Assembly (NCBI RefSeq): GCF_009498735.1
Contig: NZ_ML762425.1
Coordinates: 268,738-332,737, forward strand
DNA length: 64,000 nucleotides
Direction of reading: 5' to 3'
Origin: Gracilibacillus oryzae
Lineage (GTDB): Bacteria > Bacillota > Bacilli > Bacillales > Amphibacillaceae
In this document: positions 10,202 to 20,052 of the stretch, one piece after another
How positions within the stretch are numbered: the stretch's first letter is position 1
Layout: the number at the start of each line of letters is the position of its first letter
Made by a program: the position numbers and the translations under genes
The notes under the pieces: model-generated
What the model saw: only the letters and a program-made list of their open reading frames with translations
Database searches by the model: none
Told to the model about the DNA's origin: nothing

Positions 10202-10297
10202 ATGTTAAAAAAGTTGTCCAAGATTGATTTATTCTATTTGATTTCTTTTGTTGTTGGAATTATCTTTTTATATAGTTCATTTATTTTTAATGTTTAA
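10202..10297 (+). CDS. SOS-controlled 31-residue membrane protein at the yneA position
   Basis: An ATG with a strong GGAGGG site five bases upstream opens a 31-codon frame ending in TAA. The product starts with a basic stretch (MLKKLSK) followed by a single hydrophobic segment at about residues 10-29, so it is a probable one-span membrane protein. In B. subtilis this position, between lexA and yneB, holds yneA, an SOS division inhibitor of about 105 residues with a membrane anchor and a LysM domain. No LysM or exported portion exists here. It could be a drastically shortened YneA or an unrelated micropeptide. Promoter, LexA boxes and Shine-Dalgarno argue that it is translated. Confidence 0.65.
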   Translation: MLKKLSKIDLFYLISFVVGIIFLYSSFIFNV

Positions 10298-10308
10298 TAT
10301 TAGAGTAG

Positions 10309-10995
<687 letters not shown>

Positions 10996-10997
10996 GG

Positions 10998-11026
10998 AGA
11001 GTATACAAAAACTGTATACTCTTTTC
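10998..11026 (+). terminator. Hairpin with T-tail between yneB and ynzC
   Basis: A perfect 10-bp stem AGAGTATACA / TGTATACTCT with a short A-rich loop is followed by TTTTCT. It is positioned to attenuate transcription between the two genes. Confidence 0.7.
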
Positions 11027-11053
11027 TATATTTGATGAAAAAGGAGTATAATA

Positions 11054-11278
11054 ATGCTGTCAAAAGATAAAATAGCAAGGATTAATGAACTGGCTAATAA
11101 AGCAAAAAAAGAGGAATTAACTCAAGAGGAAAAGCAGGAACAGCAAACGTTAAGACAAGAGTATTTAAATAATGTCAGAAAGTCTTTTAAAAACCATATG
11201 AAAGGAATGACAGTAATTGATCCAAACGGGAATGATGTAACTCCCGATAAATTAAAGCAACTTAAATCAAAGAAATAG
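11054..11278 (+). CDS. ynzC: DUF896 family protein YnzC
   Basis: 74 residues, matching the small DUF896 family of mostly helical cytosolic proteins. The pattern [21 protein letters not shown] at the N-terminus and the [11 protein letters not shown] motif near the C-terminus are typical. B. subtilis YnzC is SOS co-regulated with YneA and YneB, but its function is not known. The ATG follows AAAAGGAG. A perfect 34-bp palindrome overlaps its stop codon. Confidence 0.9.
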   Translation: MLSKDKIARINELANKAKKEELTQEEKQEQQTLRQEYLNNVRKSFKNHMKGMTVIDPNGNDVTPDKLKQLKSKK

Positions 11279-11298
11279 TGTACACTATTTCTTTGATT
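11265..11298. repeat. Perfect 34-bp palindrome over the ynzC stop codon
   Basis: Bases 11265-11281 are the exact reverse complement of 11282-11298, centred on GTGTACAC. It would form a 15-bp hairpin with a four-base loop in RNA. No T-run follows on the plus strand (next bases ACAGC). It may stabilise or end the ynzC mRNA, or be a dimeric-protein site. Confidence 0.75.
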
Positions 11299-11425
11299 AC
11301 AGCATAATATAGAGTAATAAATATAAAAAATTAGCTTTTTTCGAGTGAGATACTTGTCTAATCTTCATTTTCGTTATAGGATTATAGATGTGCGTACATA
11401 TTTTGTTTTTGAAAGGGGAAATAAA

Positions 11426-13423
11426 ATGTCAACTCAAATTGAACAAATGTCTATAAATACAATTCGTACATTGTCAATAGACGCTATTGAAAATGCTAAC
11501 TCTGGGCACCCTGGTTTACCGATGGGAGCTGCTCCAATGGCTTACACATTATGGACAGAGCATATGAACCAAAATCCTAAAAACTCAAAATGGTTCAACC
11601 GCGACCGTTTTGTATTATCTGCTGGTCACGGTTCCATGTTATTGTACAGCTTACTGCACCTTGCAGGATATGACCTTTCTATTGAGGAGCTTAAAAACTT
11701 CCGTCAGTGGGGCTCTAAGACGCCTGGACACCCGGAAGTACACCATACAGATGGGGTAGAAGCAACAACTGGTCCACTTGGTCAGGGTATTGCAATGAGT
11801 GTTGGTATGGCTATGGCTGAAAAACACTTAGCAGCGAAATACAATAAAGATAACCTTAATGTTGTTGATCATCATACATTTGCTATTGTAAGTGATGGGG
11901 ACTTAATGGAAGGGATCTCTCATGAAGCAGCATCTCTTGCAGCACACTTAAAGTTAGGTAAATTAATTGCAGTGTATGATTCTAATGATATTTCATTAGA
12001 TGGTGAATTAAACAAGTCATTCTCTGAAAACGTGGAAGATCGTTTTAAAGCATACGGCTGGCAAGTTATCCGTGTCGAAGATGGAAACGATACCCAAGCG
12101 ATTTCTAAGGCAATTGCGGATGCAAAAGCAAACACTGATCAGCCAACTCTTATTGAGGTTAAAACAATTATCGGTTTTGGTTCTCCAAATAAATCAGGTT
12201 CTGCTGCATCACACGGTGCACCACTTGGAACTGACGAAGTAACATTAACAAAAGAAGCATACAAGTGGGGGCATGAACCATTCCATGTACCTGATGAAGT
12301 ATATGCTGACTTTGAAACGAAAATTGTAGAAAAAGGTCAGTCTGCTGAAAAAGCTTGGAACGAATTGTTTGAGTCATATAAAAATGCTCATCCAGAATTG
12401 GCAAAAGAATTAGATGAAGCGATTCAAAACAAATTACCTGAAGGCTGGGACCAGAATCTTCCTGTATATGAAGAAGGAAGCAGTGCGGCAACTCGTGCTA
12501 CATCAGGTGAAGTGTTAAATGCAATCGCTAAAACTGTTCCATCTTTATTTGGTGGTAGTGCTGACTTAGCTGGTTCAAACAAAACCAACCTGAAAGACGC
12601 AGGTGACTTCTCAGCTGCAGAGCCAGATAAACGCAACATCTGGTTTGGAGTTCGTGAATTTGCTATGGCTGCTGCGTTAAACGGTATGGCCTTGCATGGT
12701 GGGCTTAAAGTATTCGGTGGTACTTTCTTCGTATTCAGTGATTATTTACGTCCAGCAGTGCGTCTATCAGCAATTCAAAATCTACCTGTAACATATGTGC
12801 TAACACACGATTCCATTGCAGTAGGGGAAGATGGTCCAACTCACGAACCTGTTGAACAATTGGCTGCATTCCGTGCAATGCCTAACCTTTCTGTCATTCG
12901 TCCAGCTGATGGAAATGAAGTACAGGCAGCATGGCGTTTAGCATTGGAATCAACTGACCAGCCAACAGCACTTGTTTTAACACGTCAAAACCTTCCAGCT
13001 CTTAAAGGTACGGCAGAAAATGCTTATGAAGGTGTTAAAAAAGGTGGTTATGTGGTTAGTCCATCATCAAAAGAAACTCCTGATGCTATCTTGGTAGCAA
13101 CTGGATCTGAAGTACAGCTTGCTGTAAAAGCTCAGGTTGCATTAAAAGCTGAAGGAAAAGACGTTAGTGTTGTAAGTATTCCATCATGGGATCGTTTTGA
13201 CAAACAAGACGCATCTTACAAAGAGCAAGTGCTTCCTAGTGCTGTAAAGAAACGTGTGGGAATCGAAATGGCTTCCTCTCTTGGCTGGGAACGTTATGTA
13301 GGTACAGAAGGCAAGATTATTGCAATTGATACTTTTGGTGCTTCAGCTAATGGAGAAAGAATTATTCAGGAATATGGTTTTACTGTAGAAAATGTAGTAA
13401 AACACGTGAAAGAATTATTTTAA
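11426..13423 (+). CDS. tkt: Transketolase
   Basis: 665 residues. Thiamine diphosphate enzyme that moves two-carbon units in the pentose phosphate pathway. Motifs include [12 protein letters not shown] at the N-terminus, the ThDP site [13 protein letters not shown], and the pyrimidine-domain [20 protein letters not shown]. The ATG at 11426 is chosen because GAAAGGGG lies eight bases upstream and the protein then starts [17 protein letters not shown], as in relatives. An upstream in-frame start at 11345 has no ribosome site. B. subtilis has sirA just after tkt; there is no room for it here. Confidence 0.97.
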   Translation: MSTQIEQMSINTIRTLSIDAIENANSGHPGLPMGAAPMAYTLWTEHMNQNPKNSKWFNRDRFVLSAGHGSMLLYSLLHLAGYDLSIEELKNFRQWGSKTPGHPEVHHTDGVEATTGPLGQGIAMSVGMAMAEKHLAAKYNKDNLNVVDHHTFAIVSDGDLMEGISHEAASLAAHLKLGKLIAVYDSNDISLDGELNKSFSENVEDRFKAYGWQVIRVEDGNDTQAISKAIADAKANTDQPTLIEVKTIIGFGSPNKSGSAASHGAPLGTDEVTLTKEAYKWGHEPFHVPDEVYADFETKIVEKGQSAEKAWNELFESYKNAHPELAKELDEAIQNKLPEGWDQNLPVYEEGSSAATRATSGEVLNAIAKTVPSLFGGSADLAGSNKTNLKDAGDFSAAEPDKRNIWFGVREFAMAAALNGMALHGGLKVFGGTFFVFSDYLRPAVRLSAIQNLPVTYVLTHDSIAVGEDGPTHEPVEQLAAFRAMPNLSVIRPADGNEVQAAWRLALESTDQPTALVLTRQNLPALKGTAENAYEGVKKGGYVVSPSSKETPDAILVATGSEVQLAVKAQVALKAEGKDVSVVSIPSWDRFDKQDASYKEQVLPSAVKKRVGIEMASSLGWERYVGTEGKIIAIDTFGASANGERIIQEYGFTVENVVKHVKELF

Positions 13424-13436
13424 GTAGATTAAAGAG

Positions 13437-13470
13437 ATCCTTAGCGTAATTGCTAAGGATTTCTTATTTT
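13437..13470 (+). terminator. Terminator after tkt
   Basis: A 9-bp stem ATCCTTAGC / GCTAAGGAT with a 6-base loop is followed by a T-rich tail, 14 bases after the stop. Confidence 0.85.
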
Positions 13471-13545
13471 GTTTAATCTATGCTTGTATTATTATTCGAC
13501 ATTTACTATACTGTATGAGAGAGTATTTGAAGGAGGAACAAACAG

Positions 13546-13770
13546 ATGAGCACTTTTCTGTGGATTATTTTCATCGTGGTTGCACTTCTAGCCGGTGTTG
13601 CTCTCGGCTTTTTTATCGCGAGAAAATATATGATGAATTATCTAAAGAATAACCCGCCAATTAATGAACAAATGTTACGAACATTAATGATGCAAATGGG
13701 ACAAAAACCATCGCAAAAGAAAATTAAGCAAATGATGCGTGCGATGAATAACCAAGTGGATAATAAATAA
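13546..13770 (+). CDS. yneF: YneF family (UPF0154) small membrane protein
   Basis: 74 residues. One N-terminal membrane span (about residues 5-25, [19 protein letters not shown]) is followed by a basic cytosolic tail with the conserved [21 protein letters not shown] motif of the UPF0154 family. Function is unknown. A strong GGAGGA site precedes the ATG. It lies between tkt and ccdA as in B. subtilis. Confidence 0.93.
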   Translation: MSTFLWIIFIVVALLAGVALGFFIARKYMMNYLKNNPPINEQMLRTLMMQMGQKPSQKKIKQMMRAMNNQVDNK

Positions 13771-13792
13771 TGTAACAAATTTGTCGAAATAG

Positions 13793-13823
13793 AATCCTTG
13801 CTAAATATAAGCAAGGGTTTTAT
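13793..13823 (+). terminator. Terminator after yneF
   Basis: The stem AATCCTTGC / GCAAGGGTT (with G-T pairs) around a short AT-rich loop ends in a T-rich stretch. Confidence 0.7.
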
Positions 13824-13860
13824 GCTATTTATAGACCTTATTTGATTTGGAGTGACTGTT

Positions 13861-14565
13861 TTGACAGATCTGAATATTTTTATTGCCTTTGGTGCTGGTT
13901 TTTTATCATTTATTTCTCCATGTGTACTGCCTTTATACCCTGCCTTTTTGTCCTATATAACGGGAATGAGTGTAAATGATATTAAAGAAGAACAAGGAAT
14001 GTTTAATTATAAGAGTATTATTCACACATTGTGTTTTCTGCTCGGTTTTTCAAGTATTTTTATTTTGTTAGGTTTTGCTACAAGCTTTATTGGAGAATTT
14101 CTATTCAGATGGGATGATTTGATCAGGCAAGTTGGGGCAATATTAATAATATTCTTCGGTTTAGTGATTGTAGGTATATTGAATTTCTCCTTTTTAATGA
14201 GAGAGAAGAAGTTCTCCTTTAAAAATCGGCCTGCAGGCTTTATTGGTTCTTTCATCATTGGAATGGCATTCTCCTTAGGTTGGACTCCATGTACAGGACC
14301 GATTTTAATGGCAGTTATATCTTTGGCAGCAACAGATACTGAAGCAGGAATATTATTGATGTCTGCCTATTCATTAGGTTTTGCTGTACCATTTTTTATT
14401 CTTGCATTCTTTATTGGAAAAATGCAATGGATTAAAAAAAATGCACAAAAACTAGTCAAAATCGGCGGATATGTTATGATATTTATGGGTTTCTTTTTAT
14501 TTTTTGATTTAATGACTAAATTAACATCATTTTTAGCAAGCTTTTTTGGTTTTCAAGGTTTTTAA
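13861..14565 (+). CDS. ccdA: Cytochrome c biogenesis protein CcdA
   Basis: 234 residues, six predicted membrane spans. CcdA carries reducing equivalents from cytosolic thioredoxin across the membrane to extracytoplasmic thiol-disulfide proteins for cytochrome c maturation and spore cortex formation. The two redox cysteines sit in ISPCVLPLYPA and GWTPCTGPI. The TTG at 13861 is chosen: TTGGAG lies nine bases upstream and the N-terminus (TDLNIFIAFGAGFLSFISPC) matches the family. A GTG nine bases earlier has no spacing from the ribosome site. B. subtilis has yneI and ccdC after ccdA; neither is present here. Confidence 0.94.
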   Translation: MTDLNIFIAFGAGFLSFISPCVLPLYPAFLSYITGMSVNDIKEEQGMFNYKSIIHTLCFLLGFSSIFILLGFATSFIGEFLFRWDDLIRQVGAILIIFFGLVIVGILNFSFLMREKKFSFKNRPAGFIGSFIIGMAFSLGWTPCTGPILMAVISLAATDTEAGILLMSAYSLGFAVPFFILAFFIGKMQWIKKNAQKLVKIGGYVMIFMGFFLFFDLMTKLTSFLASFFGFQGF

Positions 14566-14608
14566 AAAACCGTACATAGTATAAATTTATCGAGAGGAGA
14601 GTATTGGA

Positions 14609-15040
14609 ATGATCAATACGAAAACGAATGACCTTATTTTAAGGACAATGACACTGTTAATTTCGTTTATTTTGTTAGGTTTTTCTGTTTATATTTTCTT
14701 AGCAGGACATAATGCACCCGGCGGCGGGTTTGTTGGTGGATTGATGACATCTGCAGCTATTGTGTTAATGTACATGGCATATGGATATGAAGCAGTAAAC
14801 AAAATCCTTCCAGTCAATTATCGCTTCTTAATTGGACTTGGCTTACTTATTGCTGCTTTAACTGCGGCAGGATCTTTCTTGTTTGGTCAGCCATTTTTAA
14901 GTCAGACATTTGATTATTTCCATTTTCCTGTTTTTGGAGAAGTTGAATTGGCAACTGCCACTTTATTTGATATAGGAGTGTTCTTTACAGTTGTAGGTAT
15001 TTCGCTTACTATCGTTCTTTCAATTTCTGAAGATCAATAA
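14609..15040 (+). CDS. Orphan MrpB/MnhB-type Na+/H+ antiporter subunit B
   Basis: 143 residues, the same length as MrpB. Four membrane spans are visible, with the family motif GHNAPGGGFVGGL near residue 33 and the later FGEVELATATLFDIGVF block. MrpB normally works only as part of the six- or seven-subunit Mrp cation/proton antiporter (mrpABCDEFG). Here no other mrp gene lies next to it: ccdA is upstream and yneK is convergent. It may be a second copy or the relic of an operon. Its own function as a lone subunit is unknown. Confidence 0.88.
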   Translation: MINTKTNDLILRTMTLLISFILLGFSVYIFLAGHNAPGGGFVGGLMTSAAIVLMYMAYGYEAVNKILPVNYRFLIGLGLLIAALTAAGSFLFGQPFLSQTFDYFHFPVFGEVELATATLFDIGVFFTVVGISLTIVLSISEDQ

Positions 15041-15105
15041 AAAAACGCAACGACAGCACAGATTTTACTATGATTTCTTTTGTGCTTTTGTTGCGTATTT
15101 TTTAT
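15041..15105. terminator. Bidirectional terminator between mrpB-like gene and yneK
   Basis: A long imperfect stem pairs 15041-15060 (AAAAACGCAACGACAGCACA) with 15081-15102, flanked by an A-run and a T-run. It overlaps the 3' end of the minus-strand yneK gene. Confidence 0.75.
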
Positions 15106-15550
15106 TATTATAATCATCAGGTGAGAGTTCGAATAACTTAATATAAGGTGCTATATCAATATGTTTTTCTGCTAATTTCTTTTTGAGAAATTTATGATCT
15201 CTCTTAGGTGTTGCTAATATATACCCTTCAACTAAGATATCCTGTGTGATTGTTTTCTGTTTTCTTTCTAATGCAATTTGTCCGATTTTTGCGGCTATTT
15301 TTTGTCTTGCAACATCTCTGAATAATTCCGGGACAGGGGATACAAGATCTTCAAGAAATTCTTTCTCTGATTGCCGCCATAATTGTTTGGACTTGTTTAC
15401 ATAATACTTTTCCCAGTCAAGATCAGATCGTCCATCCTGCTTGGGGAGACTTTTCAAAAATTTCCGAAACATAAAATAACCACCTACGGAAAGTAAGCCT
15501 ATTAGAATAAATGTCCATGTTACAATAAACATGGAGAAGCCAAATGACAT
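15068..15550 (-). CDS. yneK: DUF2621 family membrane protein (YneK-like)
   Basis: 160 residues. One N-terminal hydrophobic segment (about residues 7-28) anchors a charged cytosolic domain containing VPELFRDVARQKIAAKIG and YILATPKRDHKFLKKKL, typical of the DUF2621 family that includes B. subtilis YneK. Function is unknown. The gene faces the mrpB-like gene and shares a terminator with it. The position between ccdA and citB agrees with B. subtilis. Confidence 0.82.
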   Translation of the reverse strand: MSFGFSMFIVTWTFILIGLLSVGGYFMFRKFLKSLPKQDGRSDLDWEKYYVNKSKQLWRQSEKEFLEDLVSPVPELFRDVARQKIAAKIGQIALERKQKTITQDILVEGYILATPKRDHKFLKKKLAEKHIDIAPYIKLFELSPDDYNNKKYATKAQKKS

Positions 15551-15786
15551 ATAAAATCCCTCGCACTTCTTTTAAATGGTAAATTCACTATCAAGAACAT
15601 TTTCATTTCCTGTAATTTATAGTAATATTACAATGAATAATAAATAAAAGTCATGTTCTTACATTTTTCTCATATTATTTTAGTAGAACATTAAAATTAT
15701 AGCAAGATATTCATTTGTTTTACAAATTTTATTTTTAAATAATTGAGAAGTATACAGTGAATAAGGTCGCAGAGGAGGGGAATATA

Positions 15787-16872
15787 TTGAACCATGTTGA
15801 CATAGTGAAAAGAAATAAAGGTAAAGAATTTAAGGCGAGTGAAAATATATCGTCATTACCGGCTGAAATATTAGATGCGATTGAAAAGTCAGGTTTTGAT
15901 TTAATAACGATAAGTGATTTTTCAGGACAGATTTCATTTGTGTCAGATTCCGTAGAAAAAGTACTTGGATATTCCAAGGCTGATTTAATTGGTAAATCAA
16001 TCTTTCGTTATATTTTACAAGATGACAAAAGATATATTGAACAGCATTTCGACCATTATTCCGATACATCTCAAAAATTTTATATACATATTAGACATCA
16101 AATGGGAAAATACATTATTTTCGAATTAAACAGTACAGTGATAGAATGGCCTGAAGGTCATAAGCAAATCCTGACAGTTGCGAAAGATATTTCAGATAAA
16201 AAACAAGCAGAAGAAATTTTTATCAGGTCAGAGAAAATGTCCATTGCAGGGCAATTAGCTGCGGGTATTGCCCACGAGATACGGAATCCTTTAACATCGT
16301 TGCGGGGGTTTATTCAGTTATTGGAGGCAGGGATGGAGAACAAAGAGGCTTATTATAAAATTATGATGGATGAGATAGAGAAGATAAACACGATCACCTC
16401 TGAATTACTCTTTATTTCCAAACCAATGACGGATGAAAAGTCGGAAGCAAGTGTTACTGAAATGGTATCTGATGTCATTACATTATTAAAAACACAGGCA
16501 AATCTGTATAATATAAACTTATTATTTAATGTAGAAGAAGAGATAGTTATTTATTGTGATCGCTCCCAACTTAAACAGGTATTTATAAATTTAATTAAAA
16601 ATGCCATTGAGGAAATGGCTGATGGTGGAGATGTTATCACAACAATCAAAAAAACGGAGGAGTACTGTATTATTTCTATCAAAGACCAGGGGCCAGGTAT
16701 CCCGAAACATCTTATCCATAAATTGAAGGAGCCTTTTTTTACAACCAAAAAGAATGGTACTGGACTTGGCCTGATGATATCTAATCAGATAATTGAAAAT
16801 CATCATGGCTTTTTACAGATAGAATCAGAGAATGATAAGGGAAGTACATTTAGTATTCATTTACCTGTGTAA
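15787..16872 (+). CDS. PAS-domain sensor histidine kinase (sporulation-kinase type)
   Basis: 361 residues, no membrane span, so cytosolic. An N-terminal PAS domain (about 25-130) precedes the HisKA dimerisation domain with the phosphorylated histidine H163 (AAGIAHEIRNPLTSLRG). The HATPase domain shows N box NLIKNAIEE, G1 DQGPGIP, F box PFFTTK and G2 GTGLGLM. No response regulator is adjacent. This layout matches the KinA/KinE-type kinases that feed the sporulation phosphorelay, but the signal and partner are inference. The TTG at 15787 is chosen because GAGGAGGGG lies six bases upstream; a GTG at 15757 has no ribosome site. Confidence 0.87.
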   Translation: MNHVDIVKRNKGKEFKASENISSLPAEILDAIEKSGFDLITISDFSGQISFVSDSVEKVLGYSKADLIGKSIFRYILQDDKRYIEQHFDHYSDTSQKFYIHIRHQMGKYIIFELNSTVIEWPEGHKQILTVAKDISDKKQAEEIFIRSEKMSIAGQLAAGIAHEIRNPLTSLRGFIQLLEAGMENKEAYYKIMMDEIEKINTITSELLFISKPMTDEKSEASVTEMVSDVITLLKTQANLYNINLLFNVEEEIVIYCDRSQLKQVFINLIKNAIEEMADGGDVITTIKKTEEYCIISIKDQGPGIPKHLIHKLKEPFFTTKKNGTGLGLMISNQIIENHHGFLQIESENDKGSTFSIHLPV

Positions 16873-16971
16873 GTGGATTTATATCCATTCATTGCAGATC
16901 AACAGAATTATACAAGAAAATCCGTGATTTTTTGCACTGAAACATTTTACTTATAAACCGATTTCATTTAA

Positions 16972-16992
16972 AATAGTATGGTGCATACTATT
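16972..16992. promoter_or_regulatory. Perfect dyad upstream of citB
   Basis: Nine-base arms AATAGTATG and CATACTATT surround GTG, about 80 bases before the citB start. It is a candidate operator for a dimeric regulator. It does not obviously match the CcpC half-site pattern known for B. subtilis citB, so the protein is unassigned. Confidence 0.55.
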
Positions 16993-17072
16993 AGTATAGT
17001 ATCTAGAGATATGAATTTAGCAAGATTGTCTATCTTCGGTCTAACATTTTTTAAGGGGGTAACTTAATCAAA

Positions 17073-19778
17073 ATGACAAACGAGAATGCATTTCAAGCAA
17101 AAAAACAGTTTGAATTAAATGGGAAGAAGTATAATTACTTTGAATTAAAAGCATTAGAGAATGCTGGTCTAGGTAAAATTGATCGTTTACCTTTTTCTAT
17201 TCGTGTATTACTTGAATCTTTAGTACGTCAACATGATGGACATGTTATTAAAGATGAACACGTTAAGAGTCTAGCAAACTGGGGGAAAGGTGATGCAGAA
17301 GACGTTCCTTTTAAACCTTCCCGTGTAATTTTACAAGACTTCACTGGTGTACCTGCAGTAGTCGACCTTGCTTCATTAAGAAAAGCAATGGTGGATATGG
17401 GTGGTTCACCTGACGCAATCAATCCGGAAGTGCCTGTAGATTTAGTTATAGACCACTCTGTACAGGTTGATGAATATGGAACAAGTAATGCATTGCAAGC
17501 TAATATGGAATTAGAATTTGAACGTAATGCAGAGAGATATGAATTCTTAAACTGGGCCCAAAAAGCATTTGACAACTATCGTGCTGTTCCACCTGCGACA
17601 GGTATTGTTCACCAGGTTAACTTAGAATATATCGCAAATGTTGTTCATGCCATCGAAAGTGAAAATGGTGAGTTTGATGCATTCCCAGATACTTTATTCG
17701 GGACTGATTCACATACAACGATGATTAATGGTCTTGGAGTATTAGGCTGGGGCGTTGGCGGTATTGAGGCTGAAGCAGGTATGCTGGGACAACCTTCCTA
17801 CTTCCCTGCACCAGAAGTAATCGGGGTGAAATTTACTGGCAGCTTCCCTAATGGAACTACAGCAACGGACTTAGCACTTAAAGTAACACAAGTATTACGC
17901 GAGAAAAAAGTAGTAGGGAAATTTGTTGAATATTTCGGTCCTGGTCTGAAAGATATGCCTCTAGCTGATCGTGCAACAATTTCAAACATGGCACCAGAAT
18001 ATGGGGCTACATGTGGTTTCTTCCCTGTTGATGAAGAAGCATTAAACTACTTAAGATTGACAGGCAGAAGTGAAGAACAAATCGCTCTTGTTGAGAAGTA
18101 TTGCAAGGAGAATAACTTCTGGTACTCTCCTGATCAGGCAGATCCAGAATTTACTGACTTAGTAGAGATTAACCTGTCAGAATTAGAGCCAAACTTATCT
18201 GGTCCGAAGCGTCCACAGGATTTAATTCCTTTATCTGATATGCAGGATGAATTCAATAAAGCTATTACAGCACCTGCCGGAAACCAAGGTTTTGGTTTAG
18301 ATGCGTCAGAATTCGATAAAAATGTAGAAATAGATCATCCTAATGGACAAAAATCAGTGATGAAAACTGGTGCAGTTGCGATTGCTGCCATTACATCATG
18401 TACAAATACATCTAACCCTTACGTAATGCTTGGTGCAGGTTTACTTGCGAAAAAAGCTGTAGAAAAAGGGTTGGAAGTACCAGCATATGTAAAAACATCA
18501 CTTGCACCTGGTTCCAAAGTTGTTACTAGTTACCTGGAAAACTCAGGATTAATGCCATACTTAGATCAACTAGGATTTAACTTAGTAGGCTATGGCTGTA
18601 CAACATGTATTGGAAATTCTGGGCCACTTCGTGAGGAAATCGAACAGGCAATTGCCGATAATGACTTAACTGTTGCCTCAGTATTGTCAGGTAACCGTAA
18701 CTTTGAAGGACGTATCCATCCACTTGTGAAGGCTAACTACTTAGCATCACCACCTTTAGTAGTGGCATATGCTTTAGCAGGTACTGTGGACATTGATCTG
18801 AAAAATGACCCACTAGGAAAAGATAAAGATGGGAAAGACGTTTTCTTCGCAGATATCTGGCCGTCAATGGATGAAGTTCGTGAGCAGGTTGCCAATGTCG
18901 TAACACCAGAAATTTTCCGTAAAGAATATGAGAATGTTTTTGAATCAAACGAGAAATGGAATGCCATTGAAACTACGGACCAGCCATTATATTCATGGAA
19001 TGAGAACTCTACTTATATCCAAAATCCGACATTCTTTGAAGGATTATCTAAAAATGCTGGTACTGTAAATAAATTATCCGGCATGCGTGCAATCGGTAAA
19101 TTTGGTGATTCTGTGACTACTGACCATATTTCACCAGCTGGAGCTATTGCAAAAGACAGCCCTGCAGGTAAGTACTTGCAGGAAAATGGCGTATCACCTC
19201 GTAACTTTAACTCGTATGGTTCCCGTCGTGGTAACCATGAAGTAATGATGCGCGGAACATTCGCTAACATCCGTATTAAAAACCAACTAGCACCTGGTAC
19301 AGAAGGTGGATACACTACTTACTGGCCAACGGATGAAGTCATGGCAATTTATGATGCAGCAATGAAATACCAGGAAGATGGTACAGGACTTGTTGTATTA
19401 GCAGGTAACGATTATGGAATGGGAAGTTCTCGTGACTGGGCTGCAAAAGGTACGAACCTTTTAGGAATTAAAACAGTTATTGCTCAGAGTTTTGAACGTA
19501 TCCACCGTTCTAACCTTGTAATGATGGGTGTGCTTCCACTTCAATTTAAAGAAGGAGAAGGCGCTGATTCATTAGGATTAACAGGAAAAGAAACATTTGA
19601 AGTCCAAGTTGACGAAACTGTTAAACCACGTGATCTTGTTAAAGTAATTGCAACAAGTGAAGAAGGAAAAACAACAGAATTTGAAGTAATTGCTAGATTT
19701 GATAGTGATGTGGAGATTGATTACTATCGTCATGGCGGTATTCTTCAAATGGTTTTACGTAATAAATTAGCAAACTAA
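17073..19778 (+). CDS. citB: Aconitate hydratase (aconitase A)
   Basis: 901 residues. It isomerises citrate to isocitrate in the Krebs cycle; in B. subtilis the iron-free form also binds RNA. The [4Fe-4S] cluster ligands are Cys443 (TSCTNTSNP), Cys509 and Cys512 ([10 protein letters not shown]). The small swivelling domain with [17 protein letters not shown] is complete. An AAGGGGGT ribosome site lies upstream, with a strong terminator after the stop. As in B. subtilis, the thioredoxin-like yneN follows. Confidence 0.98.
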   Translation: MTNENAFQAKKQFELNGKKYNYFELKALENAGLGKIDRLPFSIRVLLESLVRQHDGHVIKDEHVKSLANWGKGDAEDVPFKPSRVILQDFTGVPAVVDLASLRKAMVDMGGSPDAINPEVPVDLVIDHSVQVDEYGTSNALQANMELEFERNAERYEFLNWAQKAFDNYRAVPPATGIVHQVNLEYIANVVHAIESENGEFDAFPDTLFGTDSHTTMINGLGVLGWGVGGIEAEAGMLGQPSYFPAPEVIGVKFTGSFPNGTTATDLALKVTQVLREKKVVGKFVEYFGPGLKDMPLADRATISNMAPEYGATCGFFPVDEEALNYLRLTGRSEEQIALVEKYCKENNFWYSPDQADPEFTDLVEINLSELEPNLSGPKRPQDLIPLSDMQDEFNKAITAPAGNQGFGLDASEFDKNVEIDHPNGQKSVMKTGAVAIAAITSCTNTSNPYVMLGAGLLAKKAVEKGLEVPAYVKTSLAPGSKVVTSYLENSGLMPYLDQLGFNLVGYGCTTCIGNSGPLREEIEQAIADNDLTVASVLSGNRNFEGRIHPLVKANYLASPPLVVAYALAGTVDIDLKNDPLGKDKDGKDVFFADIWPSMDEVREQVANVVTPEIFRKEYENVFESNEKWNAIETTDQPLYSWNENSTYIQNPTFFEGLSKNAGTVNKLSGMRAIGKFGDSVTTDHISPAGAIAKDSPAGKYLQENGVSPRNFNSYGSRRGNHEVMMRGTFANIRIKNQLAPGTEGGYTTYWPTDEVMAIYDAAMKYQEDGTGLVVLAGNDYGMGSSRDWAAKGTNLLGIKTVIAQSFERIHRSNLVMMGVLPLQFKEGEGADSLGLTGKETFEVQVDETVKPRDLVKVIATSEEGKTTEFEVIARFDSDVEIDYYRHGGILQMVLRNKLAN

Positions 19779-19785
19779 TGAAAAG

Positions 19786-19823
19786 GAGAGACAGTTATTT
19801 TTTAATTAACTGTCTCTTTTTTT
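19786..19823 (+). terminator. Terminator after citB
   Basis: A 10-bp stem GAGACAGTTA / TAACTGTCTC is followed by seven T residues, nine bases after the citB stop. Confidence 0.9.
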
Positions 19824-19889
19824 GTACTGCAAGCAGCTTATGAGATAATTTACTTGGATAAAAATAATTCCTGGTAAAGCAATCATTTT

Positions 19890-19956
19890 GTATTAGTCTA
19901 ATAATCGTTAACTGGATTGGGAATATTAGTATGTTAGACTCTAATTCGAATATTAG
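19890..19956. repeat. Cluster of short ATTAG repeats upstream of yneN
   Basis: The 220-base gap between citB and yneN holds GAATATTAG twice (19921-19929 and 19948-19956), TTAGTCTAA, and the small palindrome TTAGACTCTAA. These may be regulator half-sites or chance in AT-rich DNA. No gene is seen in the gap. Confidence 0.35.
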
Positions 19957-20052
19957 ACGGAACCATGTTTATCGCTTATAATATACTAAGTAAAATCGAT
20001 AGGCATTTCGTTGAGTGTATATAGCTTACACTCTGGATAAAGGATGGAAAAG

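Noticed and set aside
10054..10221. N-terminal extension of lexA
   Set aside because: The stretch contains both promoters and all LexA boxes. The family start with a good Shine-Dalgarno is at 10053.
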